This document shows positions 1-8,482 of a DNA stretch of 64,000 nt, piece by piece; position 1 is the stretch's first letter, and the number at the start of each line of letters is the position of its first letter. This stretch comes from Methylobacterium sp. J-078 (lineage in GTDB: Bacteria > Pseudomonadota > Alphaproteobacteria > Rhizobiales > Beijerinckiaceae), in contig NZ_JAKSYI010000055.1 of NCBI RefSeq assembly GCF_022829285.1, positions 62,001-126,000 on the forward strand, written 5' to 3'. The notes beneath the pieces are model-generated. The model was given only the letters and a program-made list of their open reading frames with translations. It did not search any database and was not told where the DNA came from. The position numbers and the translations under genes are program-made.

Positions 1-396
1 GCCACGGCCAAGCTCGACCGGGTCAGCCTGCAGCGCCAGGCCATGGGCGAGGACTTCGTCCAGCTTTCGGGCGAAGATGCGACGGCGCTCGGTTTCAACG
101 CCCATGGCGGCTGTGGCTGCATCTCGGTGGTGTCGAACGTGGCACCCCGGCTCTGCGCCGACCTGCAGGAGGCGACGCTGGGAGGCGACTACGCCAAGGC
201 CCTCGCGATCCAGGACCGCCTGATGCCCCTGCACGCCAGCATGTTCGTGGAGCCGAACCCCTCTCCCGTGAAGTATGCCCTGGCGCGCCTCGGCCTGATG
301 ACCGACGAGGTCCGACTTCCGCTCCTCACGGTCAGCGCGGAGACGAAGGCGCTTGTCGATGCCGCCCTGCGCCATGCGGGCCTGCTCGACGCCTGA
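1..396 (+). CDS. dapA: 4-hydroxy-tetrahydrodipicolinate synthase, C-terminal part
   Basis: This is the 3' part of a gene that begins left of the window; the reading frame is open from base 1 and about 131 residues are visible. DapA condenses pyruvate with aspartate semialdehyde in the lysine/diaminopimelate pathway in the cytoplasm. The visible part has the family's barrel C-terminus and helical tail, with a glycine- and cysteine-rich turn followed by SVVSNVAP and, later, [11 protein letters not shown], a typical DapA signature. The catalytic lysine lies in the missing N-terminal half. smpB follows 82 bases downstream on the same strand, an order seen in other alphaproteobacteria. Identification is confident; nothing can be said about its start. 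Confidence 0.93.
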   Translation, partial: ATAKLDRVSLQRQAMGEDFVQLSGEDATALGFNAHGGCGCISVVSNVAPRLCADLQEATLGGDYAKALAIQDRLMPLHASMFVEPNPSPVKYALARLGLMTDEVRLPLLTVSAETKALVDAALRHAGLLDA

Positions 397-478
397 GCCC
401 GACTGGCGAAGCGGACCGCGCAGAACCATATTCCTCGGCCCGGTCGCGATGGCGCGGCCGGCCTGACCCGACGTTGTG

Positions 479-952
479 ATGGCTCCCAAACCCGAATCGA
501 ACCGCCGCGTCGTCGCCGACAACCGCGCCGCCCGCTACCATTACGAGATCACCGATACGTTCGAGGCGGGACTCGCCCTGACGGGGACCGAGGTCAAATC
601 CCTGCGCAAGGGCAAGGCGACCATCGGCGAGGCCTATGCCGGTCCGTCCGGCACCGACCTGATGTTGTTCAATGCCTACATCCCGGAATACGTCGAGGCG
701 AACCGCTTCAACCACGAGACCAAGCGGCCGCGTCGCCTGCTGCTCCACCGCAAGCAGATCAACAAGCTGATCGGCGCCACCCAGCGCGAGGGTTTCACCG
801 TCGTGCCCCTCAAGATCTACTTCAACGAGCGGGGCCGGGCCAAGATCGAGCTCGGCCTTGGCCGAGGCAAGAAGCTCCACGACAAGCGCGAGGCCGCCAA
901 GGAGCGCGACTGGCAGCGTGACCGCGCCCGGATCCTGCGGGATCGAGGCTAA
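479..952 (+). CDS. smpB: SsrA-binding protein SmpB
   Basis: SmpB binds tmRNA and brings it to stalled ribosomes for trans-translation. The 157-residue product matches the family length. It shows the N-terminal NRRARYHYEI-like strand (here [10 protein letters not shown]), the TGTEVKSLR motif, the [12 protein letters not shown] motif and the basic C-terminal tail containing GKKLHDKRE, which is disordered off the ribosome. A GTG codon at 476 directly precedes the ATG at 479; the ATG was chosen as the more usual start. The ssrA RNA itself was not recognised in the window. A strong hairpin overlaps the stop codon region. Confidence 0.96.
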   Translation: MAPKPESNRRVVADNRAARYHYEITDTFEAGLALTGTEVKSLRKGKATIGEAYAGPSGTDLMLFNAYIPEYVEANRFNHETKRPRRLLLHRKQINKLIGATQREGFTVVPLKIYFNERGRAKIELGLGRGKKLHDKREAAKERDWQRDRARILRDRG

Positions 953-978
953 GCAGCCTCGCGTTGGCACGCCAACGC
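945..978 (+). terminator. double hairpin after smpB
   Basis: Two consecutive perfect stems overlap and follow the smpB stop. GAGGCT pairs with AGCCTC (945-950/955-960), and GCGTTGGC pairs with GCCAACGC (961-968/971-978) with a two-base loop. There is no long T run after it, so termination is inferred from position and stem strength only. Confidence 0.55.
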
Positions 979-1018
979 TTCGTCCGCTTAGGGTCTTGGT
1001 GTGTCGCGGATTGTCGTC

Positions 1019-1055
1019 GCAAAACCGGCAGCCACTTTTGCGAAATCTGCTTTGG
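1019..1055. repeat. candidate dispersed intergenic repeat unit
   Basis: The stretch containing AAAACCGG followed by CCACTTTTGCG and TCTGCTTTGG resembles a short intergenic motif that I recall as scattered through Rhizobiales genomes (AACCGG-N-CCACTTTT type). Only one copy was noticed in this window, so calling it a repeat rests on general knowledge and not on a comparison here. Confidence 0.3.
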
Positions 1056-1224
1056 TCCTCGCCCCCGAACGGTGGTCGTCGGAGATCGCGATGGTCAGCC
1101 TCGGCGCGGGGCCTTGCTGTCGATGCGATTGTCGCGAACCCGCGCTACCGCGCCCGATTCTAATCGGCACGGCAGCGCAGTATGGACGGCTCGAGGAGCG
1201 AGGGCGTCCGAAGCAACCGTCGCG

Positions 1225-1953
1225 TCAGGTTTCAGAGACCTCGTCGTTCTGACGAATGCCGTAGCGACTTTCCAGGGCCGGACTCGGCCGCACCGAGCGA
1301 TCCGCCGATCCCTCCCCGCGCGAGCGCGTGGGCGTTTCGCCATGGGGGCGTGCCTCCTGCCCACGTGTCTCGTGGTTGCGCGGTGACCGCTCGCCGGCAT
1401 CGCGTCCGATCCGCGGCAGCAGATGAGCAAGGTCGACGAATTCATCGGCTTGGCGCCTCAGATCGTCGGCAATCATGGCGGGCTGCGTCTGGATCGTCGA
1501 GACGACGGTGACCTTCACGCCGCGCCGTTGCATGGCCTTCACGAGCGAACGAAAATCGCCGTCACCCGAGAACAGGATCATGTGATCGATGCGCGGGGCC
1601 AGATCGAGGGCATCGATCGCCAACTCGATGTCGATGTGACCTTTGACTTTTCGCCGTCCCTGCGAATCCACGAACTCCTTGGCGGGCTTCGTGACAACGC
1701 AAAACCCATTGTAATCCAGCCAATCGATCAGTGGTCGAATCGAAGAGTATTCTTGATCTTCGATGACTGCCGTGTAGTAGAATGCCCGCACGAGCAAATC
1801 ACGAGACTGAAATTCTCTCAGAAGTCGCCGATAATCGATTTCCGTACCAAGAGCTTTTGTTGCCGCATATAGATTTGCTCCATCAATAAAGAGCGCACTG
1901 CGTTGACCGGAATGCATGCAATGATCCAAAATTTGTCTATCAAAATGACTCAA
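1225..1953 (-). CDS. NYN domain (LabA/DUF88-type) putative ribonuclease
   Basis: The 242-residue product carries a PIN-like NYN domain over about residues 18-160. LFIDGANLY (Asp24), GHIDIELAID (Asp108, Glu110) and SGDGDF (Asp131, Asp133) supply the acidic metal-binding set expected of this nuclease superfamily. The C-terminal 70 residues are hydrophilic, rich in Arg, Glu and Pro, and probably disordered. The physiological RNA target is unknown; LabA relatives act in circadian output, toxin-like and RNA-processing contexts. The upstream side is an unusually AT-rich intergenic stretch, likely its promoter. An alternative start lies 12 codons in (MHSGQR). Confidence 0.82.
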   Translation of the reverse strand: MSHFDRQILDHCMHSGQRSALFIDGANLYAATKALGTEIDYRRLLREFQSRDLLVRAFYYTAVIEDQEYSSIRPLIDWLDYNGFCVVTKPAKEFVDSQGRRKVKGHIDIELAIDALDLAPRIDHMILFSGDGDFRSLVKAMQRRGVKVTVVSTIQTQPAMIADDLRRQADEFVDLAHLLPRIGRDAGERSPRNHETRGQEARPHGETPTRSRGEGSADRSVRPSPALESRYGIRQNDEVSET

Positions 1954-2654
1954 TGAGCGAGATATATGATCCTGAGCGATATTAAAAACCCATTAATATT
2001 AAACTCCAATGAAGACATAAGAAATTATTCTTTACAAGCAGACAATAAAGATAAAATCGTAGCAAAAGTTGCAACTCAAGCGCTGTACAACTATTATCAT
2101 AGCCTTGGGAATGTCAATTTTGTGACCTGTGTTCGTCGTGTCGGTCATCGGCCGCTTCAGGGTAAGCGCCAACGGGTTGTCGCCATCGAATGCACCTCAT
2201 CCGCGGTCGCACCTGCCTCACGCGCGCGGTCCAACAAGGCATCGGCCTCGGAAGGCCAGCGCCGCCTCAGCAGCCCTCGCTCGCCCTTAGCTCATTGCTT
2301 TTCGACAGGAGGCGTCGTCCCTCACCCAGATCCCGTTGACCACCACGTGGACGACCGACACCGGACGGCGGCCAGCACAGGCGCAGCACATCCGAAGTTC
2401 CAGGTGCAGGTTTGCAGGCTTCGCAACTGCGACCTCCTCTGCCCCACCCGTATGGACAACCTTCAAAGCAAGGACATCTAGCGATACGCCGGCGCCCGGA
2501 TGAAGGCGAACGCCCATCTTGTCCGGCGCTCGCCATGATCGAGGCCTTCGACGCGCGGACTCCTCCGACCTGTCCGATGCGGCCGCCCCCACGCCGCCGG
2601 GCCCGGGGGCGCCCTTATTCGGTCCCGACGCGCCCGGGGGCGGGAGGATCGTCC
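1954..2654. other. gene-poor gap, AT-rich then normal GC, with possible gene remnants
   Basis: No convincing gene was found here. Bases about 1960-2110 are strikingly AT-rich for this chromosome. Bases 2157-2286 on the minus strand read as a short coding-like C-terminus (ending TTRWRLP) with no start codon and a stop just upstream. Bases 2287-2450 minus encode a stretch including VVVNGIWVRDDAS that looks like the tail of a longer protein but has no recognisable domain upstream. These could be decayed genes; the evidence is weak. Confidence 0.4.
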
Positions 2655-3143
2655 TCAGCCTTCCTTGAAGCCGTAATCCGGTACGCCTTCCTCGTTGCCA
2701 TAGTACTTGTAGGGCAGGAACTTGCCCGAAAGGTTCATCTTCACGCGGTCGCCCTTGTTGTTGGGCTCGCGCTCCATGGTCATATTAAAGTCGATCGCCG
2801 ACATGATACCGTCGCCGAACTCCTCCTGGATCAGTTCCTTCCAGGTGGTGCCGTAGACCATGACCAACTCGTAGAAGCGGTAGATCAGCGGGTCAGTGGG
2901 GGGCATCTGGGCAATGGACCCGCGGAACGGTGCCTCGTTCAGCATGCGCTCCTCGGCCTGCGAGAGGCCGAACAGGGCGGCAGCCTTGGCGGCCTGGGCT
3001 TTGGGCAGTTTCATCTGGCCCATGCAGGCGGCGGTGATCAGGATGGGCGAGATGCCACCGATCTCGTCCTGGATGTATTTCCAGGTCCAGCCCTTCTCGC
3101 GCTTGATGTCGAGGAGCTTCTCGGTGAGGTCTTCGCGCTTCAT
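2655..3143 (-). CDS. cynS: cyanate hydratase (cyanase)
   Basis: Cyanase converts cyanate and bicarbonate to ammonia and carbon dioxide via carbamate, as a cytoplasmic decamer. The 162-residue product has the N-terminal DNA-binding-like helical domain (KGWTWKYIQDEIG) and the C-terminal catalytic domain. The catalytic Arg, Glu and Ser of the E. coli enzyme (R96, E99, S122) are present at equal spacing as Arg89, Glu92 and Ser115 (IYRFYELV and GIMSAIDF). It is the last gene of an operon with the three ABC transporter genes upstream and lies 36 bases after the ATPase gene. Identification is very strong. Confidence 0.98.
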   Translation of the reverse strand: MKREDLTEKLLDIKREKGWTWKYIQDEIGGISPILITAACMGQMKLPKAQAAKAAALFGLSQAEERMLNEAPFRGSIAQMPPTDPLIYRFYELVMVYGTTWKELIQEEFGDGIMSAIDFNMTMEREPNNKGDRVKMNLSGKFLPYKYYGNEEGVPDYGFKEG

Positions 3144-3179
3144 GGCTTTCGTCTCCGTGACGGGTTGGAAGGGGATTGG

Positions 3180-4175
<996 letters not shown>

Positions 4176-4180
4176 GGCGC

Positions 4181-5020
4181 TCACTCCGGGAAGGTGACGA
4201 GGCGTTGCGCCCGCGCCAGCACCTGGTCGAGGATCATGCCCACGAGGCCGATGACCAGGATCGAGGTGATCACATTGGTGATCGAGAGGTTGTTCCACTC
4301 GTTCCAGACGAAATAGCCGATGCCGGTGCCACCCACGAGCATTTCGGCCGCCACGATGACGAGCCAGGCGATGCCGATGGAGATGCGCATGCCCGTGAGG
4401 ATGGTGGGCGCCGCCGCCGGCAGGATCACGGTGACGGCCCGGCGGAACGGGCCGACCTCCAGAGTTCGGGCGACGTTGAGCCACTCCTTGCGTGTTCCGG
4501 CGACCCCGAAGGCGGTGTTGATCAGCATCGGCCAGAGCGAGCAGATGAAGATTACGAAGATGGCCGAGAGCCCGGAATCCTTGATCGTGTAGAGGGCGAG
4601 CGGCATCCAGGCGAGGGGCGAGACCGGCTTCAGCAACTGGATGAAGGGGTCGAGCGCCCGGCCCATCAGCGGCGACATACCGATGAGGAAGCCGATCGGG
4701 ATCGCCACGATCACCGCGAGCCCGTAGCCGAGCGCCACGCGGCCGATTGAATAGGCGAGCTGAATGCCGAGCCCCTTGTCGTTCGGCCCCCGGTCGTAGA
4801 ACGGGTCCCGCAGATGCTTCCAGATCGTGGCGCCCACATCGAGGGGCCCTGGCATCGCCGACTTTCCGGTTGTGGCGCTGGCGCCCATGAGCGCGGCGTA
4901 TTCCGGGTCCATCGCCTCGGTCTTGGCCGTGCCGCTCACCGCGATCTGCCAAGTGAGCAGGAAGGCGAGCAGTAGAGCAAGCGAGACGAGGCCGGCGCGA
5001 AACCGAAGGGTGTTGGCCAT
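4181..5020 (-). CDS. nitrate/cyanate-type ABC transporter permease
   Basis: This is a 279-residue inner-membrane permease of the NrtB/SsuC class with about six or seven hydrophobic segments. The first is near residues 10-30, followed by a periplasmic stretch. The cytoplasmic EAA-like loop that contacts the ATPase is visible around NVARTLEVGPFRRAVTVILP, followed by AAPTILTGMRISIG. The gene lies 3 bases after the binding-protein gene and 5 bases before the ATPase start, so translation is likely coupled. The longer N-terminus compared with SsuC is typical of NrtB/CynB-type permeases. Nitrate, nitrite or cyanate are all possible substrates; cyanase in the operon favours cyanate. Confidence 0.93.
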   Translation of the reverse strand: MANTLRFRAGLVSLALLLAFLLTWQIAVSGTAKTEAMDPEYAALMGASATTGKSAMPGPLDVGATIWKHLRDPFYDRGPNDKGLGIQLAYSIGRVALGYGLAVIVAIPIGFLIGMSPLMGRALDPFIQLLKPVSPLAWMPLALYTIKDSGLSAIFVIFICSLWPMLINTAFGVAGTRKEWLNVARTLEVGPFRRAVTVILPAAAPTILTGMRISIGIAWLVIVAAEMLVGGTGIGYFVWNEWNNLSITNVITSILVIGLVGMILDQVLARAQRLVTFPE

Positions 5021-5023
5021 GGT

Positions 5024-6385
5024 TCAGCCCGCCCGCTTGATCTTGAACGAGTCGAGGTATTCCTTCGGCTTGGCCGGATCGAAGGTCTTGCCCATCACCA
5101 CGAAGCTCTTGGTGGTGGTCTCCGGGGGCGTGAGGCCGTTCTGCTTCATCAGCTTGGCGGCATCGGTGGCGAGGTAGACCTTGGCGGCCACGGCCGCATA
5201 GTCGACGTCGCCCTTGATCTGACCCCAGCGCTGCATCTGAGTCATGATCCAGACGGCGAAGGACTGCCAGGGGAAGGCATCGAAATCGACGCGGTCGGGC
5301 ACCTTGCGCACGTTGCCGAGGCCATCCGCGAAGGTGCCCGTCAGCACCTGCTCCACCACCGTCACGGGCTGGTTCAGGTAGTTGGCCGGGGCGATCTGCG
5401 CAGCGATCTCCTTCCGGTTCTCGGCCTTCGACGCGTAGGTGGTGGCCTCGATGATGGCCCGGAGCAGGGCCGCGTAGGTGTTCGGTGTCTGGGTGATGAA
5501 GTCCTGCGAGGCCGCGAAGGCACAGCAGGGGTGCCGGTCCCAGATCTCCTTCGACAGGATGTGGATGAAGCCGACGCCGTCGTAGACCGCGCGCTGGTTG
5601 ACGGGGTCGGGGGCGAGGAAGCCGTCGATGTTGTCGGCGCGCAGGTTCGCGACCATGTCGGGCGGCGGCACCGCGCGGATCTGCACGTCGGTGTCAGGGT
5701 CGATGCCTGCTTCCGCGAGGTAGTAGCGCAGGAGGTAATTGTGCATCGAGTAGTCGAACGGCACCGCGAGCTTGAAGCCCTTCCAGTCCTTCGGATCGCG
5801 CCGGTCCTTGTGCTTCATGGCCAGCGTGATCGCCTGCCCGTTCACGTTCTCCACCGCCGGCATGGTGTAGGGCTGCGGGTTCGAGCCGACCCCCAGCGAG
5901 ATCGCGATCGGCATCGGCGCCAGCATGTGGGCGGCGTCGTATTCCCGGTTCAGGGTTTTGTCGCGGATCACCGCCCAACCGGCGGTCTTCACCACGTCGA
6001 CGTTGAGGCCCTGCTTCTCGTAGAAGCCCATGGGTTTCGCCATGATGATCGGTGTGGCGCAGGTGATCGGGATGAAGCCGATCTTCAGATCGGTCTTCTC
6101 GGGCTTGGCGCCCTGCGCGAAGGCCTCGGCGATGAGGCCCGTGGGCAGTAACTGGCTGACGGCGGCGAGCGCCGTGCCGGCCCCGACGCTCTTCAGGAAG
6201 GCGCGCCGCTCGGCATCCCGCGGGAACAGCGCCCGCATCACCGTGCCCTCGACGACCCGCAGGATCGCCGCATCTCCGCTCGGCAAGGCCGCATCGTGCT
6301 CGCTCTGAGAATCATGCGCGCCGCAGGAGCAGCCGCCGCGACGAAGCCGGCGGGACGCATCGAAGGGATTGTCGAACAGGGCCAT
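5024..6385 (-). CDS. nitrate/cyanate-type ABC substrate-binding protein with Tat signal
   Basis: This is a periplasmic solute-binding protein of the NrtA/CmpA family, 453 residues. A Tat motif (ERRAFLKSVG, residues 59-68) precedes a hydrophobic segment ending in AEAFA-QG. Before it lies a 58-residue N-terminal extension with a CSC...H...H cluster (Cys19, Cys21, His24, His30). The mature part begins with LKIGFIPITCATPIIMAKPMGFY, the family signature, and contains residues of the anion pocket region (KTAGWAVIRD). The start at 6385 was chosen because the sigma-54 promoter at 6419-6433 excludes the upstream in-frame start at 6466, and GAGG sits seven bases before it. First gene of the cyanate operon. 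Confidence 0.93.
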   Translation of the reverse strand: MALFDNPFDASRRLRRGGCSCGAHDSQSEHDAALPSGDAAILRVVEGTVMRALFPRDAERRAFLKSVGAGTALAAVSQLLPTGLIAEAFAQGAKPEKTDLKIGFIPITCATPIIMAKPMGFYEKQGLNVDVVKTAGWAVIRDKTLNREYDAAHMLAPMPIAISLGVGSNPQPYTMPAVENVNGQAITLAMKHKDRRDPKDWKGFKLAVPFDYSMHNYLLRYYLAEAGIDPDTDVQIRAVPPPDMVANLRADNIDGFLAPDPVNQRAVYDGVGFIHILSKEIWDRHPCCAFAASQDFITQTPNTYAALLRAIIEATTYASKAENRKEIAAQIAPANYLNQPVTVVEQVLTGTFADGLGNVRKVPDRVDFDAFPWQSFAVWIMTQMQRWGQIKGDVDYAAVAAKVYLATDAAKLMKQNGLTPPETTTKSFVVMGKTFDPAKPKEYLDSFKIKRAG

Positions 6386-6418
6386 GATTGCCTCGCCGCA
6401 GGGTGATGCCCATCGTTG

Positions 6419-6433
6419 GCAAGCAGCATGCCA
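6419..6433 (-). promoter_or_regulatory. sigma-54 (-24/-12) promoter of the cyanate operon
   Basis: Read on the minus strand the site is TGGCATGCTGCTTGC. It matches the RpoN consensus TGGCAYR-N4-TTGC at every fixed position, with GG and GC separated by exactly ten bases. The predicted start point near 6407 leaves a leader of about 22 bases before the binding-protein ATG. A sigma-54 activator gene lies divergently upstream. Confidence 0.85.
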
Positions 6434-6508
6434 ACGCCCGCGGAAATCTTTCGGCAAATCTGACAACAGCTTAGCGGATCGATCGACATCTACGAGAATT
6501 TGTGATCT

Positions 6509-6541
6509 ACGAAATCACGGAGCCAGACTCCGAAGTTTCGT
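6509..6541. promoter_or_regulatory. 33-bp interrupted dyad, likely activator-binding site
   Basis: ACGAAA-N3-CGGAG (6509-6522) is mirrored by CTCCG-N3-TTTCGT (6528-6541) around a five-base centre. It lies about 80 bases upstream of the -24 element and just before the activator's start codon. This is the usual spacing for an enhancer-like upstream activating sequence and would also allow autoregulation. Binding by the neighbouring regulator is inferred. Confidence 0.6.
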
Positions 6542-6556
6542 GACACAGGACCGCCG

Positions 6557-8464
6557 ATGACCGGACATGCGGGCGGTCAGCCTGACTTCGGACTCGCCTT
6601 CGAGGAGGGTCGCGAGCCCATGCTGGTGCTTGATCCTGCAGCGGACCGCATCGTCGACGCCAACCCGGCCGCCGCCCGCCTGCTCGGGCATCCGCGAGGC
6701 GGCCTTCAGGCCATGCCCGCGAGCACGCTGCATCCCGGCCAGTTGCCGACGCTGATTGTGTTCACGCAGGCGGTGCAGGCCAAGGGCCACTGGTGGACGC
6801 ACGCGCTGAGCCCGCGCCACGGCGAGGGCAGGGCGCTGCGCCTCGAATATGCCGGCTCGCTCCTCACGAGCGCGGCGCCGCTGATGCTTGTGACGCTGTC
6901 CGACCTGGAGGATCGCCGCCATCGGCAGGTCGACGCGCAGGCCGACGCCCACATGCGCGCGGGCCTCTCCGAGTGGCAGCGCATGGAGCGGATCTTTCGC
7001 GATATCGAGCGTGAGAACCAGCTCATCCTGCGGGCGGCCGGAGAGGGCATCTACGGCGTCAACGCCGAGGGGGTGACCACCTTCATCAACCCGGCCGCCG
7101 AGCGCATGCTGGGCTGGGCCGCCACCGACCTCGTCGGCAAGGACATGCACGCCACCGTGCACCACACCCATCCGGACGGGGCGCATTACCCCCACCACGA
7201 TTGCCCGATCTACGCGGCTTTTCGCGATGGCGCCGTGCACCAGGTCGACACGGAGGTGTTCTGGCGCCGCGACGGCACCGCCTTCCCGGTGGAATACACC
7301 TCGACGCCGATCCGCGACCGGGGCCGCCTCCTCGGCGCCGTGATCGTGTTTCGGGACGTCAGCCAGCGCCGCGAAGCCGACGAGCGCCTGCGCCAGGCGC
7401 TCGCCGAGGTCGATTCCCTGCGCGAGCGCCTGGAACTCGAGAACGCCTACCTCAAGGAGGAGATCCGGCTGGAGAGCCACCACCAGGGCATCATCGGCCG
7501 CTCCCCCGCCATCGAGGCGACGCTGCGCCAGATCGACCTCGTGGCCGGCACCGACGCCACAGTGCTGGTTACGGGCGAATCCGGCACGGGCAAGGAGCTG
7601 ATCGCCCGCGCGATCCACGAGGCGAGCCGCCGCCGCGACCGGCCGCTGATCCGGGTGAACTGTGCCGCCGTCCCGCGCGAGCTGTTCGAGAGCGAGTTCT
7701 TCGGCCATGCCAAGGGCGCCTTCACGGGTGCCCTGCGGGACAGGGTCGGGCGCTTCGAGCTCGCGGATGGCGGCACGCTGTTCCTCGACGAGGTCGGGGA
7801 GATCCCCCTCGACCTCCAGGGCAAGCTGCTGCGGGTGCTCCAGGAACGCTCCTTCGAGCGCGTCGGCGACGAGCGCACCCGCGCCGTCGACGTCCGCCTC
7901 ATCGCCGCCACCAACCGGGATCTGCGCGATGAGGTCCGGCGCGGCCGCTTCCGCGAGGATCTCTACTTCAGGCTCAACGTCTTTCCGATCGCGGCGAGCC
8001 CCCTGCGCGAGCGCCCGGAAGATATTCCCCTGATCGCGCAGCATTTCCTGAAAGGGGCCGCGCGCCGCCTGAACATCCCGGAGCCGCGTCTGACGGAAGG
8101 GGATGCGCGCCGCCTTGCGCGCTATCCCTGGCCGGGAAACGTGCGCGAACTGGAGAACGTCATCGAGCGCGGCGCCATCCTGGCCGTGCGCGGCCGCCTG
8201 CATCTCGATCTGCCGGAGGCGGAGCCCACAGCGCGCGGCCGTGACGCGGTCCCGTCCCTCGCCCCAGCGATCCAGCCCGTGACGGAGGGCGAACGGCGCG
8301 CCCGCGACCGCGCCGAGATCGAGGCAGCTCTGGCGATGACCGGCGGCAAGGTGTTCGGCGAAGGGGGGGCGGCCGAGATGCTGGGGCTCCGGCCCACCAC
8401 CCTGGCCTCGCGGATCAAGGTGCTGGGGATCGACGGCCGGGCGTATCGCGGGAAACGGTCCTGA
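6557..8464 (+). CDS. sigma-54-dependent PAS/AAA+/Fis transcriptional activator
   Basis: The 635-residue product has two PAS-like domains (about 15-115 and 150-270), a short coiled coil (275-305), an AAA+ domain (about 310-540) and a C-terminal Fis-type helix-turn-helix. Walker A is GESGTGKE (340-347), the sigma-54-contacting loop is GAFTGA (387-392), and the Walker B region is FLDEVGE near 411. The second PAS holds a His-rich cluster with one Cys (198-216). It is transcribed divergently from the cyanate operon, whose promoter is a sigma-54 site, so it is very likely the operon's activator. The signal is unknown (cyanate, nitrogen status or redox). This contrasts with LysR-type CynR control in E. 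coli. Confidence 0.92.
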   Translation: MTGHAGGQPDFGLAFEEGREPMLVLDPAADRIVDANPAAARLLGHPRGGLQAMPASTLHPGQLPTLIVFTQAVQAKGHWWTHALSPRHGEGRALRLEYAGSLLTSAAPLMLVTLSDLEDRRHRQVDAQADAHMRAGLSEWQRMERIFRDIERENQLILRAAGEGIYGVNAEGVTTFINPAAERMLGWAATDLVGKDMHATVHHTHPDGAHYPHHDCPIYAAFRDGAVHQVDTEVFWRRDGTAFPVEYTSTPIRDRGRLLGAVIVFRDVSQRREADERLRQALAEVDSLRERLELENAYLKEEIRLESHHQGIIGRSPAIEATLRQIDLVAGTDATVLVTGESGTGKELIARAIHEASRRRDRPLIRVNCAAVPRELFESEFFGHAKGAFTGALRDRVGRFELADGGTLFLDEVGEIPLDLQGKLLRVLQERSFERVGDERTRAVDVRLIAATNRDLRDEVRRGRFREDLYFRLNVFPIAASPLRERPEDIPLIAQHFLKGAARRLNIPEPRLTEGDARRLARYPWPGNVRELENVIERGAILAVRGRLHLDLPEAEPTARGRDAVPSLAPAIQPVTEGERRARDRAEIEAALAMTGGKVFGEGGAAEMLGLRPTTLASRIKVLGIDGRAYRGKRS

Positions 8465-8482
8465 ACACCGGCGGAGGCAGCC

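Noticed and set aside
1966-2481. 171-residue plus-strand open frame
   Set aside because: Its first third lies in the AT-rich patch and the rest has no codon bias or domain; it runs through the region with minus-strand remnants.
6386-6466. Longer start for the cyanate-binding protein (480 residues)
   Set aside because: It would place the start codon upstream of the sigma-54 promoter, and the extra residues are not family-like.
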